Assembly: GCA_000149265.1 (NCBI GenBank)
Contig: CH002902.1
Location: forward strand, 86,987-150,986
Source of the DNA: Ciona savignyi
Taxonomy: Eukaryota; Chordata; Ascidiacea; Phlebobranchia; Cionidae
Direction of reading: 5' to 3'
DNA: 64,000 bases
The translations under genes and the position numbers were made by a program. The notes under the pieces are model-generated. The model saw only the letters and a list, made by a program, of their open reading frames with translations. It did not search any database and was not told the DNA's origin. Below, in pieces: positions 49,601 through 59,400 of this stretch. Within the stretch, counting starts at the first letter, position 1, and every line of letters begins with the position of its first letter.

Positions 49601-52600
49601 CAATAAAATCATCGACCCGCTCTATGACAACGCCAGAAAATTCTAAAGAATCAGTAAACACCCCATTATCCGGAATATCTGTCACAACAGTTATATCGTC
49701 AGCCAAAACTAAAACTTCTTCTTTACCAAAGTCTACCACTACAAAGGAATCTCTTTCTAAAACATTTTCTTCCAACAAAAATGATTCTAAATCAACTCCG
49801 ACGACTTTCTTACCGGGTAACCCTTTATCTGGAACAGACTCTGTCACAGCAATCACGACTTCATTGCCCGATGAATCTTTATCTAGGACAGAGTTTTCCA
49901 CCATCACGTCTTCCAGTACAGAGGGTAATGTTTCAAAAAACACGACTATATTACCCGATGAATTTGTATCTAGTTCTGAGTCTTATACAACCATGTCTTC
50001 CAATACAAGTGAATCTGCCTTAACAGTCACGACTACGTTGCCCAATGAATCTTTATCTGGCACAGAGTTTTCTATAACCATGTCTTCCAATACAGATGAA
50101 TCTGTCTCGAGAATTACGACTGCAATGCCCGGTGAATCCTTACATAAAACAGAGTCTTCGACAACAAAGTCTTCCAAAATTCATGAATCTGTTTTACCAA
50201 CTACGTCTTTTGTGCCTGATGAATCTCTATCAACGACAAAATTGTTAACTCCAAATGATCCAAAGGCATCACCGAGTACCACTTCCACGCAAGCTATAAC
50301 AACTCATTCTCTCACCGCAGAAGAACCACTTACCACAACTACATCAACGTCTATAAAACTGGTTTCTTTAACAACTGTATCATCCGACAAACTTACAGGC
50401 AGTTTAAACTGGACGTCAACTCCTTTCAAAGAAACTATTTTAACCACGCCAGTGCACTCGGCTTCTCAAACCACTTCTTCCAAACCAAAGGAGGTAATTT
50501 TATCAACTACACCATCCGTGCCGGATGAAATTTTCTCAGCAACATCTTCAGTGACCAGGGAATTGATTGCAACAGACGTGGTAACTAAATCAAATCTAGA
50601 AATCGCAACAACGTTTTCTTCTACGTATACACCGGACGAAACCTATGTAACAGATTCAAGTTCAAATTCAAATATTTCTAGTGAAACATTCACGTCACCT
50701 ACAAGTATTGCTAGCACCCCGAAAAATTCAACTTCCATAGCAACACCTTTTTCCTCAAAAGCAGAGGCGGCAGAGTCGACCACGCCAACAGATGCATTTG
50801 TTTCAAGAAATGTAGTTTCGGAACAGCCAGCCTCCACAATACCGAATTCTACTTTCCAATCTCAGCCTGATATTAAGTCTTCCACGACGACAGCTTCCTC
50901 AAAAACATTTGAATCTGTATCTGCAACAATGCTTCCTACAAATAAATCAATATTATCAAACACTCTCCCCGAAACAAATGTTGCTGCTTCCACATCTAAT
51001 TCTTTTAGTTCCACACCTAATTCATTAGAGAATGTTATTTCTACAACAATTCCTCAAGCGGTAAATTCCATGTCCAGTGCTACTTCACAGCCTACTTTAC
51101 CGGATATAGAAGACACCACTGCCAGCGCTCCGGACAAACCGTTAATTCGGGATGGATCTCAAACAACAACAACAAAACGTAGCTTTAGTACCGAAAATAT
51201 TGCAGCCACAACACCACCACCATCCACCGAGCTACCCATACCTGAAAACCTGACGTCCACCACAAAACTAACTCAATCTGGCGGATCAACAACCACAAAA
51301 TCGAACGCAGAAAGTCCAAATGTTACTAGGCCACCGACATCTCGTTTAACAACCACCACAAAGAGCGACACAACCACAACTAAAGGTCTAAAAGGAAACG
51401 AAGGTGGATCAATTGAAAACACGCGAGGTATATATGTTCTTTTGCTTTAAATGTTGTTATATAATGTGCTGCTGTGACATATATTGGGTAAAGTCAGTAA
51501 GCTTGTAATTGTTGTAAGTTCAAATCGAACTTGCGTGCATAGTTTTTGTTTATACGATGGCTGATCTTCAGATAACGGGACAACTTCAAACGGTGGAAGT
51601 GAAATGACAATTGGAACAGACGGATCCAGTGCGTCTATTCGACAAGGATACACAACAATTTGCAAACCAAACAACATTACAGTTTTGGTAGATAAGGTTA
51701 GTAATACTTTCTTGATATTACTTATATTATACACAGGTTTGAAATAATGTCGTCTGCAAATAACAAAGCCCTATTTATTAAAATAGTATTTGTAAATGAA
51801 ATGCACATGTACAATTCATGTTATTTACTTAATACTACTTTAAAGAGAATATGTCAGTTGATATAATATTTTAAATGATTGTTTTCACTACCGTCTTTCT
51901 AGGATGTGATCGAAACATATGAGCGTCAATATGGTCCGTTACATTTAAACGACGCCGAAGATCCAGCATGCGTTGGGGTCGAGCACCCAACTTATTACAG
52001 ATACACCATTGCACCGGATCTGCTTAGCTGCGGCACACGAATAGAGGTGAATATAACTCGATGATGATTAAGAAGTAATTTTAAAATACTACTTTGCGTT
52101 GCTTAGCCTACGTATTTACATACCTAGCCTAATTTCTTATTTCGTTTTGATTGATCGATTTTTTAAAAAATTGGCTTCCTGTTGTGTAAAATTGTAACCA
52201 TATTATTTTGCAGTTGAATGAGACGCACGTGAATTTCACCAACACGGTCTCGAACACCCGATTCCGAGCGCAGTGGTATAAGAATATATCCGATCATTCG
52301 GGATTGGTTATTCTTGGCAACAGGGCGGCTAGAAACCCAGGCATATTCTTGCACATTAGAATATGGTGCACATTTCCCCTAGACCTAAGTGTTTCAATGG
52401 ATTATCCGTTCCTGCCGCAAATCACGTAAGGATTTTTTCCTCGGCAACTAATGTTCCATACGCTCTGTTTTAAAACGAAAATTTGATTTTCTTAGGTTGC
52501 AAGTTTTAACTTTTAACATCTCCGGCCGGGGGCAGTTTTCAGCTGTCATGCAATTGTACAAGTCAAACTTGTACGAAGACCCATACTTAACACCACCGAC

Positions 52601-54401
52601 CCTGCAGTCCAACGAAACTTTGTATGTTGGGGTTTCACTATTGGAAATACAAGATAACTCAACATTCATGGTAAAATTATTTCACTTAGTCAGCATAAAT
52701 ACTGTTCTTAAAAAAATATTATAATGCATTATAGCCTCAAGGCTAGTCGGCTGTTTGGCTTAACTAATTGCTTGTGGAAGGTCACCTAAATGATTGTGGT
52801 ATCGAAATCAGTGGCTATGGTATAGATTGTATCCTTGGTCAAGGCAGTCATCTGACGTTGCTTCACCCAGTGAATTAGTTAAACAAACGCTTCACTAATG
52901 TTTACATTATATAGCATACAAAAAAACACTCTATAATAGTTTCTGTACCCCGATTTTAGGCACAGATTAATCTGCAGTTACCCACGTTATAACGCTATTA
53001 GTAACCATATTCTAACCTATCGTGTGTTGAATGTGGTCGATGCTAAACACTTAACAATATTTCAGACTTTGAGACGTTGTTGGGGAACTCCAGAACGTGC
53101 CCCCGACCATGCCCAGCAGTATCCTATTATTAGCGACTACTGCAAAGTACCAGAAAGTTTAGGGGGAAGCATAAGAGTCATAGATAATGGCGAATCACGC
53201 CGAGTGAAATGGGAAGGCTCGGTTTTCAAGTTTATCTCTTTCCGACAAGTTTGGCTTCACTGTGAAATTCGAGTATGCTTTGGGGACGATTGTAAACCGG
53301 TAAGTGACATTTTAACTTACGCTTGTTCTAGCTTTGGCTAGCCTTATAGCTTAATGATCGAGCGTTGGGCTGAATGCCCGAAAGGTAGTGGTATTAAAAC
53401 CACTTGCCTACAGCCCGATGTTCTTAGCGCATTTTTTGTTAAAATTTTGTCCTGGAGCAGGTGTGGTAGATCCTACAATTCTAGAGCGGACACATAGCAT
53501 TCTGAAAAATAGCTATGTTTTACCGTCCCCTTGCGTTTTCTTATCCATGTAAACCTATCCTATGACGGTATGTATGTACGTTTTCTTTTAAAATATTCCT
53601 TTTTGTATCCATCTTTAGGTTAACCGTTTTGTTTTCAGGATTGCGATGAATCCACCTCTCGTCGAAGAAGATCCGTGAATAACGGCAATGAAGGAAGTCA
53701 CGTGATCACCACAGGGCCAATATCCTTAAACAAATTACGAGAACCTGTTTTGGAACCAGTCGGTTCAAATACTACACCTCGTAAGTGGAACATTACTAAT
53801 CCCTAGTCTTTTTCACGGTAAATGCCGTTTTGCCGAGCGTTCGCCTATAGTAAACAATATTTGTATGTTTTAACTATATACATCTGAAGTTGCTGATTTT
53901 AATTAAAATGTCATAATTTTCTTAGAAACAGGAGCAGCGTCAATCGATATGGAGAAAACGACAGTTTTGATCGTGGTTGGAGCATTGTGCTTTATCATTC
54001 TTCTTTGCTTTGTCATCATAGTTTCCGTCCTAATACGACTCAGAAAGCGCCATTCACAAAAAAGCGGTACATCCATATCGTCGTTGCCTTCATCAATTGA
54101 AACAACGTGTGAATTTCAAGTACCGGCAACAAATGGTACCGACTACTTAGAGATATGTCGTCCGGCGACGAGCGTAAGCAGTTTTAGCTTAGCTACACCA
54201 CCTAGCGGCGGAAAAAAAATGGCGCAAAACGTTCATCCAATGTCCCAACTCGATAGTTTAAACGAAACAGGTTCTTCGCGGGATAACCCAGCTTATGATG
54301 GATCAAATTTAGATATTTCAGCCCCTCCTTATAATTCCGCGTATAAGTTGCCGATGAACACAAACAAGGAGCCTGGCGAAACTTTACCGGGAAAATCGTG
54401 A
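40648..54401 (+). CDS. FN3-mucin-ZP domain transmembrane protein
   Basis: Nineteen exons: 40648-40714, 41229-41368, 42243-42366, 42700-42906, 44691-44828, 45359-45544, 45844-46025, 46719-46884, 47271-47318, 47470-47555, 47879-47921, 48038-51427, 51572-51696, 51903-52046, 52214-52425, 52496-52670, 53066-53299, 53639-53780, 53926-54401. All phases match: 6,285 nt, 2,094 aa. Order: signal peptide (1-22); four FN3 repeats (about 24-110, 111-225, 226-316, 317-403); Ser/Thr-rich mucin stem (463-1592); ZP module (about 1620-1895) with four ZP-N and six ZP-C cysteines; furin site RRRRS (1897-1901); one membrane span (about 1949-1975); 118-residue tail with DNPAY. ZP modules polymerise into extracellular filaments after cleavage at such a site, and FN3 repeats bind partners. 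The protein should be a large O-glycosylated surface or matrix component. One intron is GC-AG, and 487 N bases lie in intron 4. The exact biological site (egg coat, tunic, epithelium) is unknown. Confidence 0.88.
42920..43406. other. assembly gap (487 N)
   Basis: A run of undetermined bases inside intron 4 of the FN3/ZP gene. The exon before it ends with one leftover base, and the exon after it (44691) starts with two. Together they form an intact FN3 repeat, so no coding exon need be missing. The real gap size is not known. Confidence 0.99.
48038..51427 (+). CDS. giant Ser/Thr-rich mucin exon
   Basis: One 3,390-nt exon with phase-1 introns on both sides encodes residues 463-1592. Ser and Thr dominate, with Pro, Glu, Asp and Lys spread between them and almost no Cys or Trp. 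Such segments carry dense O-glycans and form stiff rods. Several NxS/T sequons are also present. A symmetric 1-1 exon can be lost or duplicated without a frameshift, so isoforms of very different length are possible. Confidence 0.93.
49864..50211 (+). repeat. 87-bp (29-aa) coding repeat, four units
   Basis: Inside the mucin exon, four consecutive 29-codon units open with LPDE, LPDE, LPNE and MPGE. Each continues with SL/FV, S/T-rich residues and a TMSSN/TSESA-like middle. A partial fifth unit starts at 50212 (VPDESLSTT). The frame is kept throughout. The units have diverged clearly, so this is an old expansion rather than a fresh one. Confidence 0.85.
51572..53780 (+). CDS. ZP module exons with furin site
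   Basis: Six exons (51572-51696, 51903-52046, 52214-52425, 52496-52670, 53066-53299, 53639-53780). The ZP-N half has cysteines in TTICKPN, EDPAC, LLSCGT and IRIWCTF, the standard four. The ZP-C half has RRCWG, DYCK, LHCEIRVC and DDCKPDCD, six in all. SRRRRS after the last cysteine is the consensus furin-type cleavage site, followed by a spacer before the membrane span that would hold the external hydrophobic patch. The module looks complete and able to polymerise. Confidence 0.9.
53341..53480 (+). repeat. tRNA-derived SINE head in intron
   Basis: gccttatagcttaatgatcg then agcgttgggctgaatgcccg and aaaggtagtggtattaaaac look like the A box, anticodon arm and B box of a decayed tRNA. The following gttcttagcgcattt resembles other SINE bodies in the window. 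It lies in the intron after the exon that ends at 53299. Confidence 0.5.
53926..54401 (+). CDS. membrane span and cytoplasmic tail exon
   Basis: The final exon encodes a hydrophobic segment (VLIVVGALCFIILLCFVII) followed by the stop-transfer RLRKRH and a tail of about 118 residues. The tail holds DNPAY, an NPxY-type signal read by PTB-domain or clathrin adaptors in other proteins, plus several tyrosines (DYLEI, PPYNSAY). This suggests regulated endocytosis or signalling of the uncleaved form. That is inference from motif only. Confidence 0.88.
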
Positions 54402-54814
54402 AACGAAGGATCGCATATTCATTAAAGTTCCTGTAGATAATTGTCAGAGAAGCCACCGTGGATGACTTGCGAACAAAGACACTGTTGTAGATTAAAAACA
54501 AATTTACACAACCTTGCAGAAATGCATTTTATCGATTTTGGTTCAAAAACTATGTAGCCTAGGCTACCACTAACTCCAAGTATTTTAATTACCAATAATC
54601 TTGCTTTATTGTCTAATTAGCATTTATTGTCAGAGATGTTATGTTGCCATGCGTCATGCATATATAGACCTATTAGCCTAACTTATGTTGAATGATCGAA
54701 TCATATACAAATTTATAAAATAGTTTGGATATTCGCAGTGTTGTTTGTTGTATACTTCGTAGGCCTCGGTATATCTGTACGCTTTATATATTTGCCAAGA
54801 AATTGTGAACACGT

Positions 54815-54820
54815 AATAAA
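54815..54820 (+). terminator. poly(A) signal AATAAA of FN3/ZP gene
   Basis: A canonical AATAAA 414 nt after the stop codon, followed within 30 nt by T/G-rich sequence (tatactttggtc, gaagtgttttattcg). It is the first canonical signal on this strand after the stop. Confidence 0.7.
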
Positions 54821-54840
54821 ACATATTGCTTATACTTTGG

Positions 54841-55399
54841 TCAACGAAGTGTTTTATTCGTCTAAAATTGACTTTCTATTAACGTTGACCTAATGTCAAG
54901 ACTAAACATATGGAAACGGGTAATTAACAAGGCAAATTTCAGATTATATCGTACGCACAGTCCCGGTTAGCGGAGCTATTGTAGTATAACCATTATGATA
55001 TGACAACGTTTTTTTATAAATGCGTAGACTAAACTCAATGTTTGCTGGCGAAAGTTCCATAGGCCAAAACTCTAAATAAAAAAACGTTATTTTTAATTTC
55101 TATTTCGAATAATTCGGCGGGAAAAACTGTGATGGACTAAAAATGCAACTAGCTAATGGATAGTGTTTTGCAGGTTAAGAAACAAAGGTACAGAATTTAT
55201 TTATTATTGTCAGTATAGCGGTAACTAATGGCACATCTTTTCTCTTACTTGCAAAATTAAAAAGATAAATTTGGGTGTAAAGAAAACAGCTTTTAAATAG
55301 AATATTATTGAGTTAACAATACGTACACTTATTACGTTCAATTCGCCTTCATCGTCGAGTTTACGGGATATTTAGATCCGATTAGTCTCGTGGATTGGT
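54841..55399. other. intergenic, no gene recognised
   Basis: Short AT-rich spacer between the FN3/ZP gene and the foldback repeat. Nothing supportable beyond short open frames. Confidence 0.5.
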
Positions 55400-55745
55400 G
55401 CGTCGTGGCCCTTTAACCAAAGGTTGCAGTTTCGAAACTTGTTGCTAGCTAGTCGGTTTTGTCCTTGAGAAAGGCCTGAACCCAGCAGACTAATGGGTTC
55501 TATTAAATTGAAAGAATGTCTCAATCATACACAACACTGAAAAAGCTCTGGTAACCTGAAAGTTGGCACGAGGTTATCTAACGATTACCTGTGTGTTAAC
55601 CCCATATATCATGTTTCGTGTGCTGTGTATGATTTGGGCGTTTCTTTAATTTGATAAAACCCATTATTTTACGAGTTTAGGCAATGTCAGTTAAGTGCCT
55701 TGCCTAAACACACAACCAACTAGCTAGCGACCAGTTTTGATATAT
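55400..55745. repeat. foldback SINE-like element (two inverted halves)
   Basis: The left arm (about 55424-55540) read in reverse complement matches the right arm (about 55618-55740): gtgttgtgtatgat, ttcaatttaatagaacccat, gggttcagg and aactagctagcgacc occur in both in opposite directions. The 75-base centre holds ctggtaacctgaaagttggc. Lone halves of the same sequence occur at 1-235, 8985-9110, 58920-59050 and 62130-62220. Confidence 0.6.
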
Positions 55746-56007
55746 TATCGGAACTATCAGGTATTGTACTTTCAAGGTGCAAACGAGCATAGTTAACTGT
55801 AAATATGCAAAAATTTGTAGACATCTTATTGTCTTGCTTACCTGCATTTATTACATGTTACTTACATAAGATGTACATACACCATACCCTGCAATAGCTT
55901 CTCTAATCAATGGTGGGAGTAAGGAAATCTGGCGATTGCGTTTTTCCATTCACGAGATAAACATAAATATCTGAAACTATCCTACATATCCACCCATTGC
56001 AATAGGG

Positions 56008-56320
56008 CAGTGCTTCTCAAATGGTGCGCCACAGGGGTTAGCTCGGTGCGCCACACTTCGCATTTCGTAAATTTACCACTGAGTGTGCATAGATCATCAA
56101 CTACTAAATGGTTAGTGTCTTGTTCGTTTTTTTCCATTGCAACGTTAGTTCTACATAAACTTTCGAAAAAGAAAGAGCGCTCAAGAAACAGTGATTTATT
56201 ATTCTTCTTAAACTGTTTGAGTATTTAGCATATTGTTTTGACTTCACATGCAAAGTGCGCCCGTTCTTTTCTTAAATGGTCTCAGGTGCGCCACGAAGTC
56301 AAAAAGATTGAGAACCACTG
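56008..56320. mobile_element. hAT-type MITE, 313 bp
   Basis: Begins CAGTGCTTCTCAAATGGTGC and ends TTGAGAACCACTG, with an exact 8-bp duplication CAATAGGG at 56000-56007 and 56321-56328. The subterminal ggtgcgccac is repeated in inverted form. It belongs to the same broad hAT end type as the copies at 4.7, 30.2 and 36.5 kb but has a different interior. It lies about 100 bases upstream of the astacin start, so it may sit in that promoter. Confidence 0.9.
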
Positions 56321-56427
56321 CAATAGGGACACCAAATACCGAAACAAAATTGATTGGCATTGTTTATTTCAAACTTTTTACTGCGTTTATGTGTATAATT
56401 GTTAATGTAACTTTCAGACTGGTCAAA

Positions 56428-59400
56428 ATGGATACGTTAGATTACATGTACCCCAGTTCTGGTCCACCACCTAATGCAAATGTGCCACCAAAGACCCCAG
56501 CACATGGGAAACATCAGGCTGCTGCTGGCGGGGGCACAGGTGTGTTTTTGCTATATATTTTTTACAGGGTTCTACTGGTGCGACAGCTGTGTACATGAGG
56601 ATAATTGATTTGTCTTTTATATTGACCAGTTTAGAATTTTTAGGAGGGTAATTTTTTTGGGGGAAGATAATTACATGTGTTTTTGAACAAAAAAATATGC
56701 TGTTCGTTTAATAAGATAGTTTGCTATCATCTCAAAAATAACCCAGAAGTATAATGAATCTAGGATATTTATACGCTAAGACTAACCAACCTTTCTTTTT
56801 TATTGATGTCACCTTGACAATAAAGTTAAAAAAGTTTTTTTTTATTGTATTTTAAGTTATGGTACTTTAGTTTAATTTTTGTATTTTAGTTATATGCATG
56901 TATCAATACTTCAGTTCAACAATAAAATTCATTGAATTAAATTAATGTTAATATTTGACATTTAAACTCATATTCATTTCGAATTATTTTTGTAAAACAA
57001 CTGGTTTGTACTTTGAAAAGTTTAAAACTTTATCTTTTTAAAGGTGCCAAGAAAAAAACAGTGCAGAGCAACAAACAAAATTTTCCTTTAAAACTGGTGA
57101 TGATTGGTGTTTTGGCAGTTGGCTTGGTGATTTTGACCGTTGCCATTGTCATGGGTAGGTATTCATTATTTTAAATTTCGTATTTTCGTATAGATTTGTT
57201 ATCGAGTTCGTGTGTTGAAATTGTTAGTTATGATGCGTACATTACAGTTTAATAACTTGATATTGTTTAATAAAAAATAAAATGTTGGTGTTATAACTTA
57301 ACAAATGTCTTATAGAATTAGAAGATTCATTATAATCCATTTTCTAAACATACATTTTCAACGTTCCAGTGATCCCACCAGGAGAAGATAGTTCATGCTT
57401 AAGGTTAAAGGAAGACAAAGTGAAAAGTGCTTTTGATGTTAATGAATGTGCAGGTGCAATTTTGTAGGCTAGTAGGATATGGCTCTTATTTTGAAGTTTT
57501 TAACATCCAATAGCATATTTATGTATTATCTTAGTGAATGAAAAACTTATTTCTCGTTAGTTTAACTTGTGTTATCCGCCAAGTTATTGGATCAAGTACA
57601 CCATGTTGTACATATTATTTAGTTAACTAATTAATCCACTAGGTTTATGCGCTTTGATAATTGTCATATAAAAGAACACAATTGAAAAGCATATTTTTGA
57701 ATTAACAAGCTCTGTGCAGTTTGGATCAATAGTTAAAGTAGAACTGGTCTATGGTAATCCTATTGGTTTAGGCAATGTCTTTAAAATAACTTTATTCACA
57801 CAATTTACTAGCCACCGAGTTGGTTTTAAGCCCACAACTTTAGAAATGGGCAAAAGAGAAAAATAACAAAAATTTAGAAAAAAAGCATTTAATATGTGAA
57901 TTTTTTCCGGCTTGGCTTATGCAAAGAATCAATTAGAAAACAAAACAGACGCTCACATAATTTCCTATTTTAAACATTTTCTTCATAACCATAAAAAAAC
58001 TTCTGTGCATTAGCATGAACAAACGCATGGAATATTCTGTTTCTATTTGATTTTTTTTCAGTCTCCAAGAAAAACTGTAAGTTTGATGTTACGACTTGCA
58101 CTGCGCCCTGTCCGTTTGGATTTACAGAGGAAAAGGGATGTGCGATTGACTGCACTTGTGCGAGCCGTGGTACCTTTGAGGGGGATGTGCAATTTGATGA
58201 CAAAAGTCTTCCTGTGTTAATGAATGTAAAGTTTTCAATTTTCTTTATCCAAGTGTATGGCTGCTAGCAAGTGTCATTTAATTCTCAGAGTATTATTCCC
58301 AAGTACCCTGTATTTTTTATTCTTTATAAAAGCATGACTCATACTGGTATTCAAAAGCCATGTCAACCTGCTAAGAACATATAACGTGCTAGGATAGGTT
58401 ACCTTACTTGTTTTTTATTTTTTTACAGAGCAAAGTTTTTAACCCTTGATGGGCTCGTCACCAGGACTGTTTTTTTATAAGAGTCGGTATATTTTTTAGT
58501 TGGGTTAACCATTCGGCCACATGACCGTATTCAAAAATACTTGTTGGTAAATGGATGTCGTAGATGATAATATTTCTATTTCAAATATTATCACTTAGCT
58601 TGAAAGCATAAATCTATTTGCAGAAATATCTGGATCACATAGATAATCACTCTCTTGACATTTTTGCTGGGAACACACTCAGTAAAGATGCTAAAAAGTG
58701 GCCAGTTGGATCGAATGGTCGGATCCAGATTCCTTTTGTCTACGACGGCTCATTAAGTGAGTTTAACTAGTATTGCTGCCTGCTGGTATAAGGTTCTGTC
58801 TTAAATATATTTTTTATTAATGTTTTTTTATTATTTGCTGGTTTGCAATATGTACCCATAACTTTGCACACTTGTGATGTGATAGAATTTTCATGTTTTA
58901 TCTGCATAATCAGAAAAAACGCAAGGCAATCATCAGATGCCCTCAGACTCACCACAGTGTTACTGTTGTATGTGGTCTTTCAGTTTTGTTAGAACCCCTT
59001 ATTTTGTTGGGTTTATGTAATGTCCGCTAAGTGCCTTGCCCAAGAATACCAAAAAACAAAGAAGAAATGATTTGTTTACTTAACAAACTTCACCAATTCA
59101 TCACAGTCTATAATGCAATTTCGGTAATCAACAAAGCAGCAGACTGGCTGGCCCGCTGGACCTGTGTGGATTTAAAAGCGCGTAAAAATAACGAAAAAGC
59201 CTACATTCTGTTTATACAAGGAGATGGGTGCAGGTAATGTGACTTCGGACTTTTTATGGGTCCCATTTGAAAAATTGGGACACATATTGTTTTTGTCCGT
59301 TTTTTTTTTCTTTTTTTTTTCTTTTTTTTCGTCAAACGCTTGACAGGCATGGCATCTACCAGAAGGTAAAATGGAATCGCAATGAGACTTTGCCATTTGT

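Noticed and set aside
48672-50837. Minus-strand open frames inside the mucin exon
   Set aside because: They are mirror images of the Ser/Thr-rich coding strand, whose biased codons leave the reverse frames open.
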